Source: Mycobacterium sp. 4858
GTDB lineage: Bacteria > Actinomycetota > Actinomycetes > Mycobacteriales > Mycobacteriaceae
Direction: 5' to 3'
Length of the DNA stretch: 64,000 nt
Assembly: GCF_900240975.1 (NCBI RefSeq)
Contig: NZ_LT968776.1
Span: forward strand, 3,035,092-3,099,091
The notes beneath the pieces were generated by a model, which saw only the letters and a program-made list of their open reading frames with translations, searched no databases and was not told where the DNA came from. Of the stretch, positions 34,127 to 43,049 are shown in pieces; positions within the stretch are counted from its first letter, which is position 1; each line of letters opens with the position of its first letter. The translations under genes and the position numbers were made by a program.

Positions 34127-35347
34127 GTGGCGGTCGCCAGTGACGTGGAACTGGGTCGGGTGCGCAGGCTTCACCAGCTGCGCTCGTACCGGCTTGCGGC
34201 GGTCCTGCGGATCGGTGTGGTGGGCCTGATGATCGCTGCGATGATCAGCGGCACCCGCCGGTCCGAGTGGGCCCAGCAAACTGTGCTGATCATCGCGTAC
34301 TCGGGGGTCGCGCTCTGCGCGCTGGCGCTGGCGTTTTCACGCAGCCGGCGATGGTTCGGCCGGGGCCGGCTGGCCCGGGTCGGCCGCCTGGAGCCGTTCG
34401 CGTTCACCGTCGTCGATGTTGTCGTGCTGACGGTCTTCCAAGTGCTGTCCACCAACGGGCTCCACCCGTTGCTGATCATGACCGCCCTGCCGATCTTGAT
34501 AGGACTCGACGTCTCGTCCCGGCGCGCGGCGATGGTGCTGATCTTCTCCATGGTGGGATTCGCGATCGCGGTGCTCGAGGACCCGGAGATGGTCGGCTCG
34601 ATCGGCGTCACCGAGGCCACATTCCGGTTCCTGCTCTACGGGTTCTTGTGTGTCACAGCGTTTGTGGCCGTGCGCGTTGAGGAGCGGCATACCCGGTCGA
34701 TAGCCGGGCTCAGCACCTTGCGCGAAGAACTGTTGGCCCAGACGATGACCGCGTCCGACGTCGAGCAGCGCAGGATCTCGGAATCCATTCACGACGGGCC
34801 GCTGCAGGACATCCTGGCCGTGCGCCAAGAGCTCGTCGAATTGGATGCGGCGCTGCCCGGTGACGACCGGGTGGGGCGCGCGCTGGCCGGGCTGCAGATG
34901 GCGTCGGAGCGATTGCGGCAGGCGACTTTCGAGCTGCATCCGGCCGTTCTCGAGCAGGTCGGCCTGGCGGCCGCGGTCCAGCAACTGGCCACCTTCGCCG
35001 CCCAGCGATCGGGCATCGAGATTGCGACCGACATCGACTACCCGATTCGGAGCGCCATCGACCCGGTGGTGTTCGGGGTGGTGCGCGAGCTGTTGTCCAA
35101 CGTGGTGCAACATTCGCGGGCCCGCAGCGCGTCGGTCACGCTCGGCATCACCGACGAGATGTGCGTCTTGCACGTGGTCGACGACGGTGTGGGATTCAAC
35201 GACGAGACGGTGGCGCGCCGCGTCGGCGAGGGCCACATCGGACTGGCGTCACACCGGGCCCGCGTGGAGGCCGCCGGGGGAGTGTTCGTCTATCTCGATG
35301 TTCCGGTGGGCACGCACATCTGCGTCGAGCTGCCGATCGTGAAATAG
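34127..35347 (+). CDS. narS: Membrane sensor histidine kinase (NarS-like, Rv0845-like)
   Basis: A 406-residue HisKA_3-type kinase. About five or six membrane helices fill residues 20-190 (VVGLMIAAMISG, TVLIIAYSGVALCALALAF, LLIMTALPILIGL, FLLYGFLCVTAFVAV). The phospho-accepting His is in RRISESIHDGPLQDILAV, and the HATPase domain has ELLSNVVQHSRA (N box) and VVDDGVGF (G box). GTG 34127 is used because of the leaderless -10 box; the frame is open from 34070. It should phosphorylate the adjacent NarL-type regulator. Confidence 0.9.
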   Translation: MAVASDVELGRVRRLHQLRSYRLAAVLRIGVVGLMIAAMISGTRRSEWAQQTVLIIAYSGVALCALALAFSRSRRWFGRGRLARVGRLEPFAFTVVDVVVLTVFQVLSTNGLHPLLIMTALPILIGLDVSSRRAAMVLIFSMVGFAIAVLEDPEMVGSIGVTEATFRFLLYGFLCVTAFVAVRVEERHTRSIAGLSTLREELLAQTMTASDVEQRRISESIHDGPLQDILAVRQELVELDAALPGDDRVGRALAGLQMASERLRQATFELHPAVLEQVGLAAAVQQLATFAAQRSGIEIATDIDYPIRSAIDPVVFGVVRELLSNVVQHSRARSASVTLGITDEMCVLHVVDDGVGFNDETVARRVGEGHIGLASHRARVEAAGGVFVYLDVPVGTHICVELPIVK

Positions 35348-35378
35348 CCGATCCGCCGACACTCGGTGCAATAGCCCG

Positions 35379-37010
35379 CTACTTCAAGTCCACGGACTTC
35401 CCGGTGGCCGCCGCATGGCCGGCTCGATATCCGAAAACCATTGCGGGGCCGATCGTTCCACCGGCACCACCGTAGGCGCGGCCGGTGACCCCACCCATTG
35501 CGTTGCCGGCGGCGAAAAGGCCCGGTATCGGCTCACCGCCGACGTGCAGCACGCGCCCGTCACGGTCGGTGCGCGGGCCGCCCTTGGTGCCCATCGCGCC
35601 GATGCACACCGGCACCGCGTAGTACGGCGCCGTGTCGATCGGGCCGAGGGTTTTGCCGGCGAGTGTGGTCGCCGTGTCGTCACCCCAATAGCCGTCGTAG
35701 GCGCTGGAGCCACGCCCGAAGTCGGGGTCGGCGCCGGCGGCCACGTGCTGGTTCCAGTCGCGGATGGTGCGGGTCAGGCCGTCGACGTCGATGCCGGTCT
35801 TGGCGCCCAGCTCGGCCAGGTCCGCCGACTCGCAGAACCAGTCCGGAGCCGCCCCGCCGGGGGCCACGCCCAGGAATCCATAGCGCTGCAAATGAACCGA
35901 GTCGAACACCATCCATCCGCGGTCGTTGACGTACCCGCCGCGAGGGTCCAGGTATTGGAAGGCCCCGGCCATCGAGTTGTAGTCGGAGGCCTCGTTGACG
36001 AACCGCCGCCCCGCGGCGTTGACGATGATGCTGCGTGGGCGGGTTCGTTCCAGACGCACGCTGCGGCTGCGCGGCTTTCCTTCGATGGTGTCGCCCGGGA
36101 GCTGCACGATCGGCACCCACCACGCTTCCCCCATGTTGGCCAGGTCCGCGCCGTGGGCCATCGCCATGCGCAACCCGTCGCCCGTGTTGTACGGCGGAGA
36201 GACCGCGCCGTGCATCGGGCCGCGCAGAAACGCTTGCACCAGAACGGGATCCCACTCGAAGCCGCCTGTACCCAGGATGACGCCGTGGCGGGCGCGGACC
36301 CGGATTGTTCGATCCGGCAGGGCTACCTGCACTCCGGTGATCTCGCCGGCGTCGGCTATCAGCTGCTCGGCCCGGGCCTGCGTGCGGACCGTGCCCCCTG
36401 CCTCGAGCAAACCGTTGAGCAGGCCCCCGATCAGTGCGGCGCCGGCGACGCACAGGTTGCCGGGTCGCTCGTCGGCCGCCGCATCCAGGCGGGCCGCATG
36501 CAAGCGGGCCAGCGTCTCGGCGTCGAAACCGACGTTGGAGAAATCGACGGGAAACGACGTGATCCTCGTGCCCCATTCACCCAATCGATCCAGGTCGTAG
36601 GGGGCCGGGACGAGCGATCTGCCGCCTCCGGGTTGTCCGCCTGGCAGCTCGGGCCGGTAGTCGGGAAAGCCGGTCGCGATCTCGAAGCGCACTCCGCTGT
36701 GTGATTCGACGAAGTCGAGCATCACCGGCCCGGTCCGCACGAATGTCTCGACCATCTCGTCGTCCATCGCGCCTAGGGACTGCGCACGCAGGTATCGCAG
36801 CGCGTCCGCCACCGTCAATTCTCCAGCGGCAGAACGGTTGTGGGCGGGGATCCACACAACGCCACCCGATACCGCGGTGGTTCCGCCGACGGTCGAGGCC
36901 TTTTCGAACACCTCCACCGACGCGCCGGCGACCGCTGCCGTCAGCGCGGCTGTCAGCCCGGCGCCCCCTGTGCCGAGTACGACGACATCGACTTCATGGT
37001 CCCAGGACAT
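35379..37010 (-). CDS. FAD-dependent 3-ketosteroid dehydrogenase-like flavoprotein
   Basis: A 543-residue FAD_binding_2 enzyme of the KstD/fumarate reductase group. The dinucleotide motif is VVVLGTGGAGLTAALTAAVA at residues 9-28, followed by the family block GGTTAVSGGVVWIP and, at the C-terminus, APYYAVPVCIGAMGTKGG and GLFAAGNAMGGVTGRAYGG. KstD enzymes dehydrogenate ketone-bearing rings and lead to aromatisation. The substrate here is not known. It is directly downstream of, and on the same strand as, iclR; a second such protein is at 41298. Confidence 0.88.
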   Translation of the reverse strand: MSWDHEVDVVVLGTGGAGLTAALTAAVAGASVEVFEKASTVGGTTAVSGGVVWIPAHNRSAAGELTVADALRYLRAQSLGAMDDEMVETFVRTGPVMLDFVESHSGVRFEIATGFPDYRPELPGGQPGGGRSLVPAPYDLDRLGEWGTRITSFPVDFSNVGFDAETLARLHAARLDAAADERPGNLCVAGAALIGGLLNGLLEAGGTVRTQARAEQLIADAGEITGVQVALPDRTIRVRARHGVILGTGGFEWDPVLVQAFLRGPMHGAVSPPYNTGDGLRMAMAHGADLANMGEAWWVPIVQLPGDTIEGKPRSRSVRLERTRPRSIIVNAAGRRFVNEASDYNSMAGAFQYLDPRGGYVNDRGWMVFDSVHLQRYGFLGVAPGGAAPDWFCESADLAELGAKTGIDVDGLTRTIRDWNQHVAAGADPDFGRGSSAYDGYWGDDTATTLAGKTLGPIDTAPYYAVPVCIGAMGTKGGPRTDRDGRVLHVGGEPIPGLFAAGNAMGGVTGRAYGGAGGTIGPAMVFGYRAGHAAATGKSVDLK

Positions 37011-37036
37011 GGCTGGCTATCCCTTCGGCTCGGTGG

Positions 37037-37714
37037 CTAACTCAGTAGTTCGGACAGTTGCTTCGCGGCCGTGACGACCGCGTCTTTCCCGCGCATCACG
37101 ACGTCTTCCCGGTGCGAGATGAGGTTGATGCAGGTCGGCGGCGATGGCGGGGGGCGACGGACCGGCACCGCCAAACCGTAGGTGTTCGGTTCGATCTCGC
37201 CGTACGTCGTTACCCAACCGCGTTCGCGGGTCTGGGTCACCAGGTCCCGCTCGCCGGGGCGCGGCGGCATGCTCGCGAGCAGAGCGATTCCGGCGGCGCC
37301 GCGGTCCAACGGGTAGCGGCTGCCCTCGTGGAAGGACAGCTGGTAGGCGACCAGGCTGGGCACGATCACCGCGATCGCCACCTGCCGGTCACCTTCGGCG
37401 ATGAGTAGCGACACCGTGGTGCCCAGATCGTCGGCCAGCGCGCGCAGGATCGGCAGACTGACTTGGCGCACGTTGCGATCGAACGATGCGCCGAGAACGG
37501 CAAGCCCGGATGCGGGCCGGTAGCGCCCGTCTTCCCCCTTGGCCACCAACCGGAACTCGGCCAGCGTGGAGAGCAGCCGATAGGCGATGGTGCGATGCAC
37601 GCCGACCTGGTCGGCGAGCTGCTGCACAGTGAGCCCGCTCGGGGATTCCGCCACCATCTGCAGCGCGGCCAATCCCCGGGCAAGTGTCTGGGAACCCGTT
37701 CCCGAACCGGTCAC
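37037..37714 (-). CDS. IclR-family regulator
   Basis: A 225-residue IclR regulator with GTG start at 37714. The N-terminal winged HTH is LTVQQLADQVGVHRTIAYRLLSTL and the effector domain contains the usual GSRYPLDRGAAGIALLAS. It is divergent from the meta-cleavage operon at 37849 and just upstream of the KstD-like gene on its own strand, so it probably controls both. IclR proteins in aromatic pathways often respond to the aromatic acid itself. Confidence 0.9.
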   Translation of the reverse strand: MTGSGTGSQTLARGLAALQMVAESPSGLTVQQLADQVGVHRTIAYRLLSTLAEFRLVAKGEDGRYRPASGLAVLGASFDRNVRQVSLPILRALADDLGTTVSLLIAEGDRQVAIAVIVPSLVAYQLSFHEGSRYPLDRGAAGIALLASMPPRPGERDLVTQTRERGWVTTYGEIEPNTYGLAVPVRRPPPSPPTCINLISHREDVVMRGKDAVVTAAKQLSELLS

Positions 37715-37753
37715 AGCCTTGACAGACCCCCATGTGGGGGCGTAGCTCTATAT

Positions 37754-37777
37754 ATAACGCACATTAGCGTGCGATAT
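37754..37777. promoter_or_regulatory. Candidate IclR operator
   Basis: ATAACGCAC (37754-37762) and GTGCGATAT (37769-37777) are inverted with 8 of 9 bp matching and 6 bp between, in the 134-bp divergent region. A second palindrome, CCCCCA-TG-TGGGGG (37727-37740), lies beside the iclR start. Confidence 0.6.
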
Positions 37778-37848
37778 TAGCACAAGATGTCGGCGAAGAA
37801 GAGACCAAATATTTCCGGGTTTTCCGGGCTACAGGTGTGAGAGGGACC

Positions 37849-38712
37849 GTGGCGGAATTCGAAAGCATTTGGAGCGATCTCCAGGGTGTTGCGTTTTCGC
37901 AGGGCTATCTCCACGCCGGTGGAGTGCGGACCCGCTATCTGCGCGCCGGTGACTCCGGCAAGCCCGTGTTGGTATTCCTGCACGGCTCCGGCGGCCATGC
38001 CGAGGCCTACGTCCGGAACCTAGCGGCGCACGCGGAGCACTTCTGGACCTGGTCCATCGACATGCTGGGGCACGGCTACACCGACAAGCCGGGGCACCCG
38101 CTGGAAGTCGGCCACTACGTCGACCACTTGATGGCCGTGCTGAGCGCCATCGGGGTGGATCGGGCCTGCGTGAGCGGTGAGTCGCTGGGTGGCTGGGTGG
38201 CCGCCCGCGCCGCCATCGACCATCCGGACGCGGTTGAGCGGCTGGTGCTGAACACCGCCGGCGGCTCCCAGGCCGATCCGGTGGTGATGAAGCGGATCAT
38301 CACGCTTTCCATGGCGGCCGCCGAGGACCCGACGTGGGAGACCGTTCAGGCGCGGATCAAGTGGCTGATGGCCGACAAGTCCAAGGATTACGACGACCTG
38401 GTCGCCAGTCGGCAGCGGGTTTATCGTCAACCGGGCTTCGTCGACGCCATGCGGGACATCATGGCGCTGCAGGATCCAGAGATCCGCGCCCGCAACATCA
38501 TCGGGCCGGACGGCTACGGCTCGATCACCGCGCCGACGCTGGTGTTGTGGACCAGTGACGACCCGACGGCCGACGTGGCCGAGGGTCGCCGGATGGCGTC
38601 GATGATTCCCAACGCGCGGTTCGAAGTCATGCCCGGTTGTGGCCATTGGCCCCAGTACGAGGACGCCAAGACCTTCAACCGCCTCCATCTCGACTTCTTG
38701 CTGGGGCGGTGA
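37849..38712 (+). CDS. Meta-cleavage product hydrolase (MhpC/HsaD-type)
   Basis: A 287-residue alpha/beta hydrolase of the C-C bond hydrolase type, which splits the ring-opened product of extradiol dioxygenases. Motifs: LVFLHGSGGHAEAYVRNL (oxyanion), SIDMLGHGYTDKP, the nucleophile elbow SGESLGGWVAARAA, the acid in LWTSDDPTADVAEG and the base in MPGCGHWPQYED. GTG 37849 follows AGAGGGA; GTG 37837 is also in frame. The hydroxylase and dioxygenase genes that follow make the assignment strong, though the ring substrate is open. Confidence 0.88.
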   Translation: MAEFESIWSDLQGVAFSQGYLHAGGVRTRYLRAGDSGKPVLVFLHGSGGHAEAYVRNLAAHAEHFWTWSIDMLGHGYTDKPGHPLEVGHYVDHLMAVLSAIGVDRACVSGESLGGWVAARAAIDHPDAVERLVLNTAGGSQADPVVMKRIITLSMAAAEDPTWETVQARIKWLMADKSKDYDDLVASRQRVYRQPGFVDAMRDIMALQDPEIRARNIIGPDGYGSITAPTLVLWTSDDPTADVAEGRRMASMIPNARFEVMPGCGHWPQYEDAKTFNRLHLDFLLGR

Positions 38713-40436
38713 TGGTCGCCGCGGAGCCGGAGGCGCCCGGGGCGGGCGTCGACGTTCTCGTCGTCGGCGCCGGCCCCGTGGGCTTGACGTTGGCCAACAT
38801 CCTTGGTCTGCAAGGCGTGCGCACCCTGGTGGTCGATGAGCGCGACTCGCTGATCGACTACCCACGCGGGGTCGGGCTGGACGATGAGGCGCTGCGCGCC
38901 TTTCAGTCGATCGGCCTGGTGGACCGCGTGCTGCCGCACACCGTGCCCAACCAGATCTTGCGTTTCGTCGATGCCAAGCGCCGGGTATTGGCCGAGATGG
39001 CGCCTGCCCAAGCACTTTTTGGATGGCCGAGGCGCAACGGCTTCGTGCAACCGCTCGTCGACGCCGAACTGCTGCGCGGCCTGGACAGATTCCCCCACGT
39101 CGAGGTGCATTGGAAACGACCGATGACGGCGTGCCTGCGGGACGACGACGCGGTCACCGTGGAGTTCGGCGGCGAGAACGAAACACCAAGCGTGCGAGCG
39201 CGTTACGTCGTCGGCTGCGATGGCGGGCGCAGCACCACCCGGCGCATGATGGGCGTGTCCTTCGACGGGACGACATCGTCGACGCGCTGGCTGGTCGTCG
39301 ACGTCGCCAACGATCCGCTCGGCCATCCCAACAGCGAGGTGGGCGCCGATCCCGAACGCCCCTATGCCTCCATCTCGATCGCGCACGGAATACGGCGCTT
39401 CGAGTTCATGATTCACGGCCACGAGACCGACGAACAGGCCGAGGATCCCGAGTTTCTGCGGCAGATGCTGGCGCGGATGGTGCCTCACCCCGACCGGGTC
39501 GATGTGATCCGGCGCCGCGTCTACACCCATCATTCGCGGATCGCCGGCGCGTTCCGTGACGGGCGGCTGCTGTTGGCCGGAGACGCCGCCCACCTGATGC
39601 CGGTGTGGCAGGGCCAGGGTTACAACAGCGGAATCCGCGACGCGTTCAATCTTGGCTGGAAGCTGGCGGCGGTGGTGCGCGGCCTGGCCGACGACAAGCT
39701 GTTGGACAGCTACGACGTCGAGCGTCGCAAGCACGCGCGGGCGATGATCGACCTTTCCACCATGGTCGGACGGGCCATTTCGCCGACCAACCGTCGGGTG
39801 GCCGGCGCGCGCGACCTGCTGGTGCGGTCGGCGTCGGTGGTGCCCACCCTCAAGCGGTACGTGCTGGAGATGCGATTCAAGCCGATGCCGCGCTACGAGC
39901 AGGGCGCGGTCGTACACGCGGCAGACCGTGGAAAGCCGGGGCGCACCGACTCGCCGGTGGGCACCCTGTTCATCCAGCCGCGGGTCGATACCCGTAGCCG
40001 GCAAGACATGCTGCTCGACGACGTGTTGGGTAACTGGTTCTCCGTGGTGTGCTGGAACAACAACCCGCGCGCAATCCTCGGCGACGTGGCGTTCAAGAGG
40101 TGGGAAGCGTTGGGAGCGCGGTTCTTCGCGCTGCGTCCGGTGACCCAGTTGCACTGGGAAGGGCATGACGACCCTGACGTCGTGATCGTGGGCGACCGCA
40201 ACGGCGGACTCAAGTCGTGGTTCGACACCCATGAGGAATCGGTGCTGTTCCTGCGGCCGGACAGATGCATCGCGGGCGCCTGCATCGCTCAGCGGGCGCC
40301 TGAGTTGAGCGCCGCGCTCCTTGACGCGCTGACCCTCACGCCGGGAGGGGGTGATCGCCAAAGTGGTACTGGCTCTGTGCTGTATGTCGCACAGCCCGCT
40401 GCTGAATCTTCCGGGACCGTCGCAGGACCTGCTTGA
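38712..40436 (+). CDS. FAD aromatic-ring hydroxylase (MhpA-type)
   Basis: A 574-residue class A flavoprotein monooxygenase like 3-(3-hydroxyphenyl)propionate hydroxylase. It has VLVVGAGPVGLTLANILG (FAD), YVVGCDGGRSTTRRMM (DG motif) and LLLAGDAAHLMPVWQGQGYN (GD motif). ATG 38712 overlaps the previous stop (TGATG). It should make the catechol-type substrate for the dioxygenase that follows. Odd point: the last 28 codons overlap the dioxygenase gene by 86 bp and read as low-similarity tail (after LTLTPGGG), as if the original stop was lost. Confidence 0.9.
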   Translation: MVAAEPEAPGAGVDVLVVGAGPVGLTLANILGLQGVRTLVVDERDSLIDYPRGVGLDDEALRAFQSIGLVDRVLPHTVPNQILRFVDAKRRVLAEMAPAQALFGWPRRNGFVQPLVDAELLRGLDRFPHVEVHWKRPMTACLRDDDAVTVEFGGENETPSVRARYVVGCDGGRSTTRRMMGVSFDGTTSSTRWLVVDVANDPLGHPNSEVGADPERPYASISIAHGIRRFEFMIHGHETDEQAEDPEFLRQMLARMVPHPDRVDVIRRRVYTHHSRIAGAFRDGRLLLAGDAAHLMPVWQGQGYNSGIRDAFNLGWKLAAVVRGLADDKLLDSYDVERRKHARAMIDLSTMVGRAISPTNRRVAGARDLLVRSASVVPTLKRYVLEMRFKPMPRYEQGAVVHAADRGKPGRTDSPVGTLFIQPRVDTRSRQDMLLDDVLGNWFSVVCWNNNPRAILGDVAFKRWEALGARFFALRPVTQLHWEGHDDPDVVIVGDRNGGLKSWFDTHEESVLFLRPDRCIAGACIAQRAPELSAALLDALTLTPGGGDRQSGTGSVLYVAQPAAESSGTVAGPA

Positions 40437-41301
40437 CGAGATCGAGGGGGCGATCGCCCAGGCGCGACAGTTCGTGCAGAACTTCCAGCCCGACCTCGTC
40501 GTGGCCTTCTCCCCGGATCACTACAACGGGTTCTTCTACCGGGCGATGCCACCGTTCTGTATTGGTACCCACGCCAACGGAGTCGGTGATTACGGCACCT
40601 ATGCCGGCCCGCTCGACGTTCCCGATGATCTCGCGAACGAGTGCGCCGAGGCGGTGCTGGACGCGGGCATCGACGTGGCGGTGTCGGTCAGCATGGACGT
40701 GGACCATGGCACCGTCCAACCGCTCGAAAAGCTCTTCGGCGACGCCACCGCCCGTCCGGTCATACCGATCTTCGTCAACGCGGTTGCGGCCCCGCTGGGG
40801 CCGCTGCACCGTTGCCGCGCGCTCGGCGCCGCGGTCGGGAGTTACCTGGCGGGCCTGGACAAGCGGGTCCTGGTGTTGGGCTCCGGCGGGCTTTCCCATA
40901 GTCCTCCGGTGCCGACACTGGCGACCGCGCCTCCGCCGGTACTCGAGCGCATCGTGCACGGGCAGCCGATGACCCCGGAGCAGCGGCAAGCTCGGCAAGC
41001 GGCGGTGATCGACGCGGCCAGGAGCTTCGCAGTCGGCGAGAGTGCGCTCCAACCGCTCAATCCGGCGTGGGACCATCGGTTCCTCGAAATCATCGACAGC
41101 GGCCTGCTTTCCGAGTTCGACCAGTGGTCGAACTCGTACGTGGGCCACGAGGGCGGCAGCTCCGCGCACGAGATCAGGACGTGGGTGGCGGCATTCGCGG
41201 CCCTGGCGGCCGCGGGGCCGTACCGGACCACCATGCGCTATTACAAACCGGCCCCGGACCTGATTGCCGGCTTCGCTATCAGGACGGCAGTGCCGGCATG
41301 A
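40351..41301 (+). CDS. Type II extradiol dioxygenase (MhpB/LigB-type)
   Basis: A 316-residue LigB-superfamily iron dioxygenase similar to 2,3-dihydroxyphenylpropionate 1,2-dioxygenase. Likely iron and acid-base residues are in CCMSHSPLLN, FSPDHYNGFFY, SMDVDHGTVQPL and LGSGGLSHSPPVP. It begins with GTG 40351 inside the hydroxylase gene. The order of C-C hydrolase, hydroxylase and dioxygenase makes a complete ring-opening set for a dihydroxylated phenylalkanoate-like compound. The next gene starts on its stop (ATGA). Confidence 0.9.
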   Translation: MIAKVVLALCCMSHSPLLNLPGPSQDLLDEIEGAIAQARQFVQNFQPDLVVAFSPDHYNGFFYRAMPPFCIGTHANGVGDYGTYAGPLDVPDDLANECAEAVLDAGIDVAVSVSMDVDHGTVQPLEKLFGDATARPVIPIFVNAVAAPLGPLHRCRALGAAVGSYLAGLDKRVLVLGSGGLSHSPPVPTLATAPPPVLERIVHGQPMTPEQRQARQAAVIDAARSFAVGESALQPLNPAWDHRFLEIIDSGLLSEFDQWSNSYVGHEGGSSAHEIRTWVAAFAALAAAGPYRTTMRYYKPAPDLIAGFAIRTAVPA

Positions 41302-43031
41302 CCGCTGAGTTTCCGGCATCGGAAGGCTTCGACCACGTGGTTGACGTGCTCGTCGTGGGCTCGGGCGGCGGTGGTATGACCGCGGCTCTGACCGCGAACG
41401 CCGCCGGACTGGACGCGTTGGTGGTGGAGAAGTCCTCGCATTTCGGTGGCTCCACCGCTCTGTCGGGCGGCGGCATCTGGGTTCCCGGCGCCCCGGCTCA
41501 GCGCAGGGCGGGTTACACCCTGCCTCCGGAAGGGGTCGTCGGCTACCTGCGGCAGGTCACCGAAGGCCTGGTCAGCGAGGCGCGGATACGGCAGTATGTC
41601 GACACCGCGCCGCAGATGCTGGAGTTCCTCGAGAACCTTTCGGGTTGGTTCGAATTCGTCTGGAAGCCCGGCTATGCCGATTACTATCCGGAGTTGCCCG
41701 GCGGCTCCGAACAGGGCAGCACGATCAACGTCCCGCCCATCGACCTGCGGAAGCTGGGTCCCGACGAGCAGACGCTGCTCCAGCCGCTGGCACTCGCCCC
41801 CAAGGGAATATGGCTGGGCCCCAAGGAGCTTCGGACCTTCTATCGGATCAGGCAGTCCTGGGCGGGCAAAGGCGTTCTGCTGAAGCTGGTTTCACGAATG
41901 GTCAGGGCCAGGGTGTTCGGTGAGCGCATGGCGGCGATCGGGCAGTCGCTGGCCGCCCGGCTCAGGCTGGCGATGCGGGAACGCGGCATCCCGCTGTGGC
42001 TGGACTCGCCGATGGTGGAGTTGGTCACCGACCCCGGTGGGGCGGTGACCGGTGCGGTGCTGAAACGAGACGGCGTGACGCAGCGGGTCGGTGCGCGACT
42101 CGGCGTCATCCTGGCTTCCGGCGGCTTCGACCACGACCTCGCCTGGCGCAAGGAGCAGCTGCCGGTCATCGAGCAGGATTGGAGCTTCGGCAATCCGGCC
42201 GCGATGGGCGACGGCATCCGCGCCGGTGAGAAGGTGGGCGCCGCAACGGAGCTGCTCGACGAGGCCTGGTGGTTCCCGGCGATCCAGTGGCCGGACGGTC
42301 GGATGCAGTTCATGCTCAACGAGCGGATGATGCCCGCGCAGTTCATCGTCAACGGCGAGGGGAAACGCTTCATCAACGAGGCGGCGCCCTACATGGACTT
42401 CGGTCACGCCATGATCGACGGCCAGAAGTCGGGAGTGACGCACATTCCGTGCTGGCTCATCACCGATCACCGGTCGTGGAATCGTTATGTCATCGGCGGC
42501 CATCTGCCGATTCCGAAAATCCCCGGCGCACCCGTGCCGACCGGGCGTAAGGTTCCCGCCGCCTGGCTGGAATCGGGCGTGGTCAAAGCGGCGCATTCGT
42601 GGGACGAAATGGCGGCAAAGATAGGAGTACCGGCACGTCAACTATCCGAGACGGCAAGCCGCTTCAACGAACTCGCCCGCAAGGGACACGACGACGACTT
42701 CAATCGCGGCGACAGCGTCTACGACAACTACTACGGCGACCCGACCTTGCCCAACCCAAATCTGTACCCACTCGGTAAGCCCCCGTACTACGCGTTCCGG
42801 GTCGTCCTCGGCGATCTCGGGACGTCGGGTGGCCTCAGCGTCGACGAATACGCCCGGGTACTGCGAAGCGACGGCACCGTCGTGCGCGGGTTGTATGCGG
42901 TGGGCAACACCTCGGCCCCAGTCATGGGCCGCAGCTATGCCGGCGCTGGGGCGACCATCGGCCCGGCCATGACGTTCGGCTACGTAGCGGCCAAACACCT
43001 TGCGGCCCAAGCAGATAAACGGACCCCTTAA
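41298..43031 (+). CDS. 3-ketosteroid Delta1-dehydrogenase-like flavoprotein
   Basis: A 577-residue FAD_binding_2 protein. It has VDVLVVGSGGGGMTAALTA, FGGSTALSGGGIWVPGAPAQ, and the C-terminal PPYYAFRVVLGDLGTSGGLS then GLYAVGNTSAPVMGRSYAGAG; the Tyr in YYAF and Gly-rich segment resemble KstD active-site parts. It could put a double bond into a ring next to a ketone, which with the preceding genes suggests aromatisation of an alicyclic ring before hydroxylation and cleavage. ATG 41298 overlaps the dioxygenase stop. Confidence 0.88.
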   Translation: MTAEFPASEGFDHVVDVLVVGSGGGGMTAALTANAAGLDALVVEKSSHFGGSTALSGGGIWVPGAPAQRRAGYTLPPEGVVGYLRQVTEGLVSEARIRQYVDTAPQMLEFLENLSGWFEFVWKPGYADYYPELPGGSEQGSTINVPPIDLRKLGPDEQTLLQPLALAPKGIWLGPKELRTFYRIRQSWAGKGVLLKLVSRMVRARVFGERMAAIGQSLAARLRLAMRERGIPLWLDSPMVELVTDPGGAVTGAVLKRDGVTQRVGARLGVILASGGFDHDLAWRKEQLPVIEQDWSFGNPAAMGDGIRAGEKVGAATELLDEAWWFPAIQWPDGRMQFMLNERMMPAQFIVNGEGKRFINEAAPYMDFGHAMIDGQKSGVTHIPCWLITDHRSWNRYVIGGHLPIPKIPGAPVPTGRKVPAAWLESGVVKAAHSWDEMAAKIGVPARQLSETASRFNELARKGHDDDFNRGDSVYDNYYGDPTLPNPNLYPLGKPPYYAFRVVLGDLGTSGGLSVDEYARVLRSDGTVVRGLYAVGNTSAPVMGRSYAGAGATIGPAMTFGYVAAKHLAAQADKRTP

Positions 43032-43049
43032 CTCTCACCGGAGGTAAAT

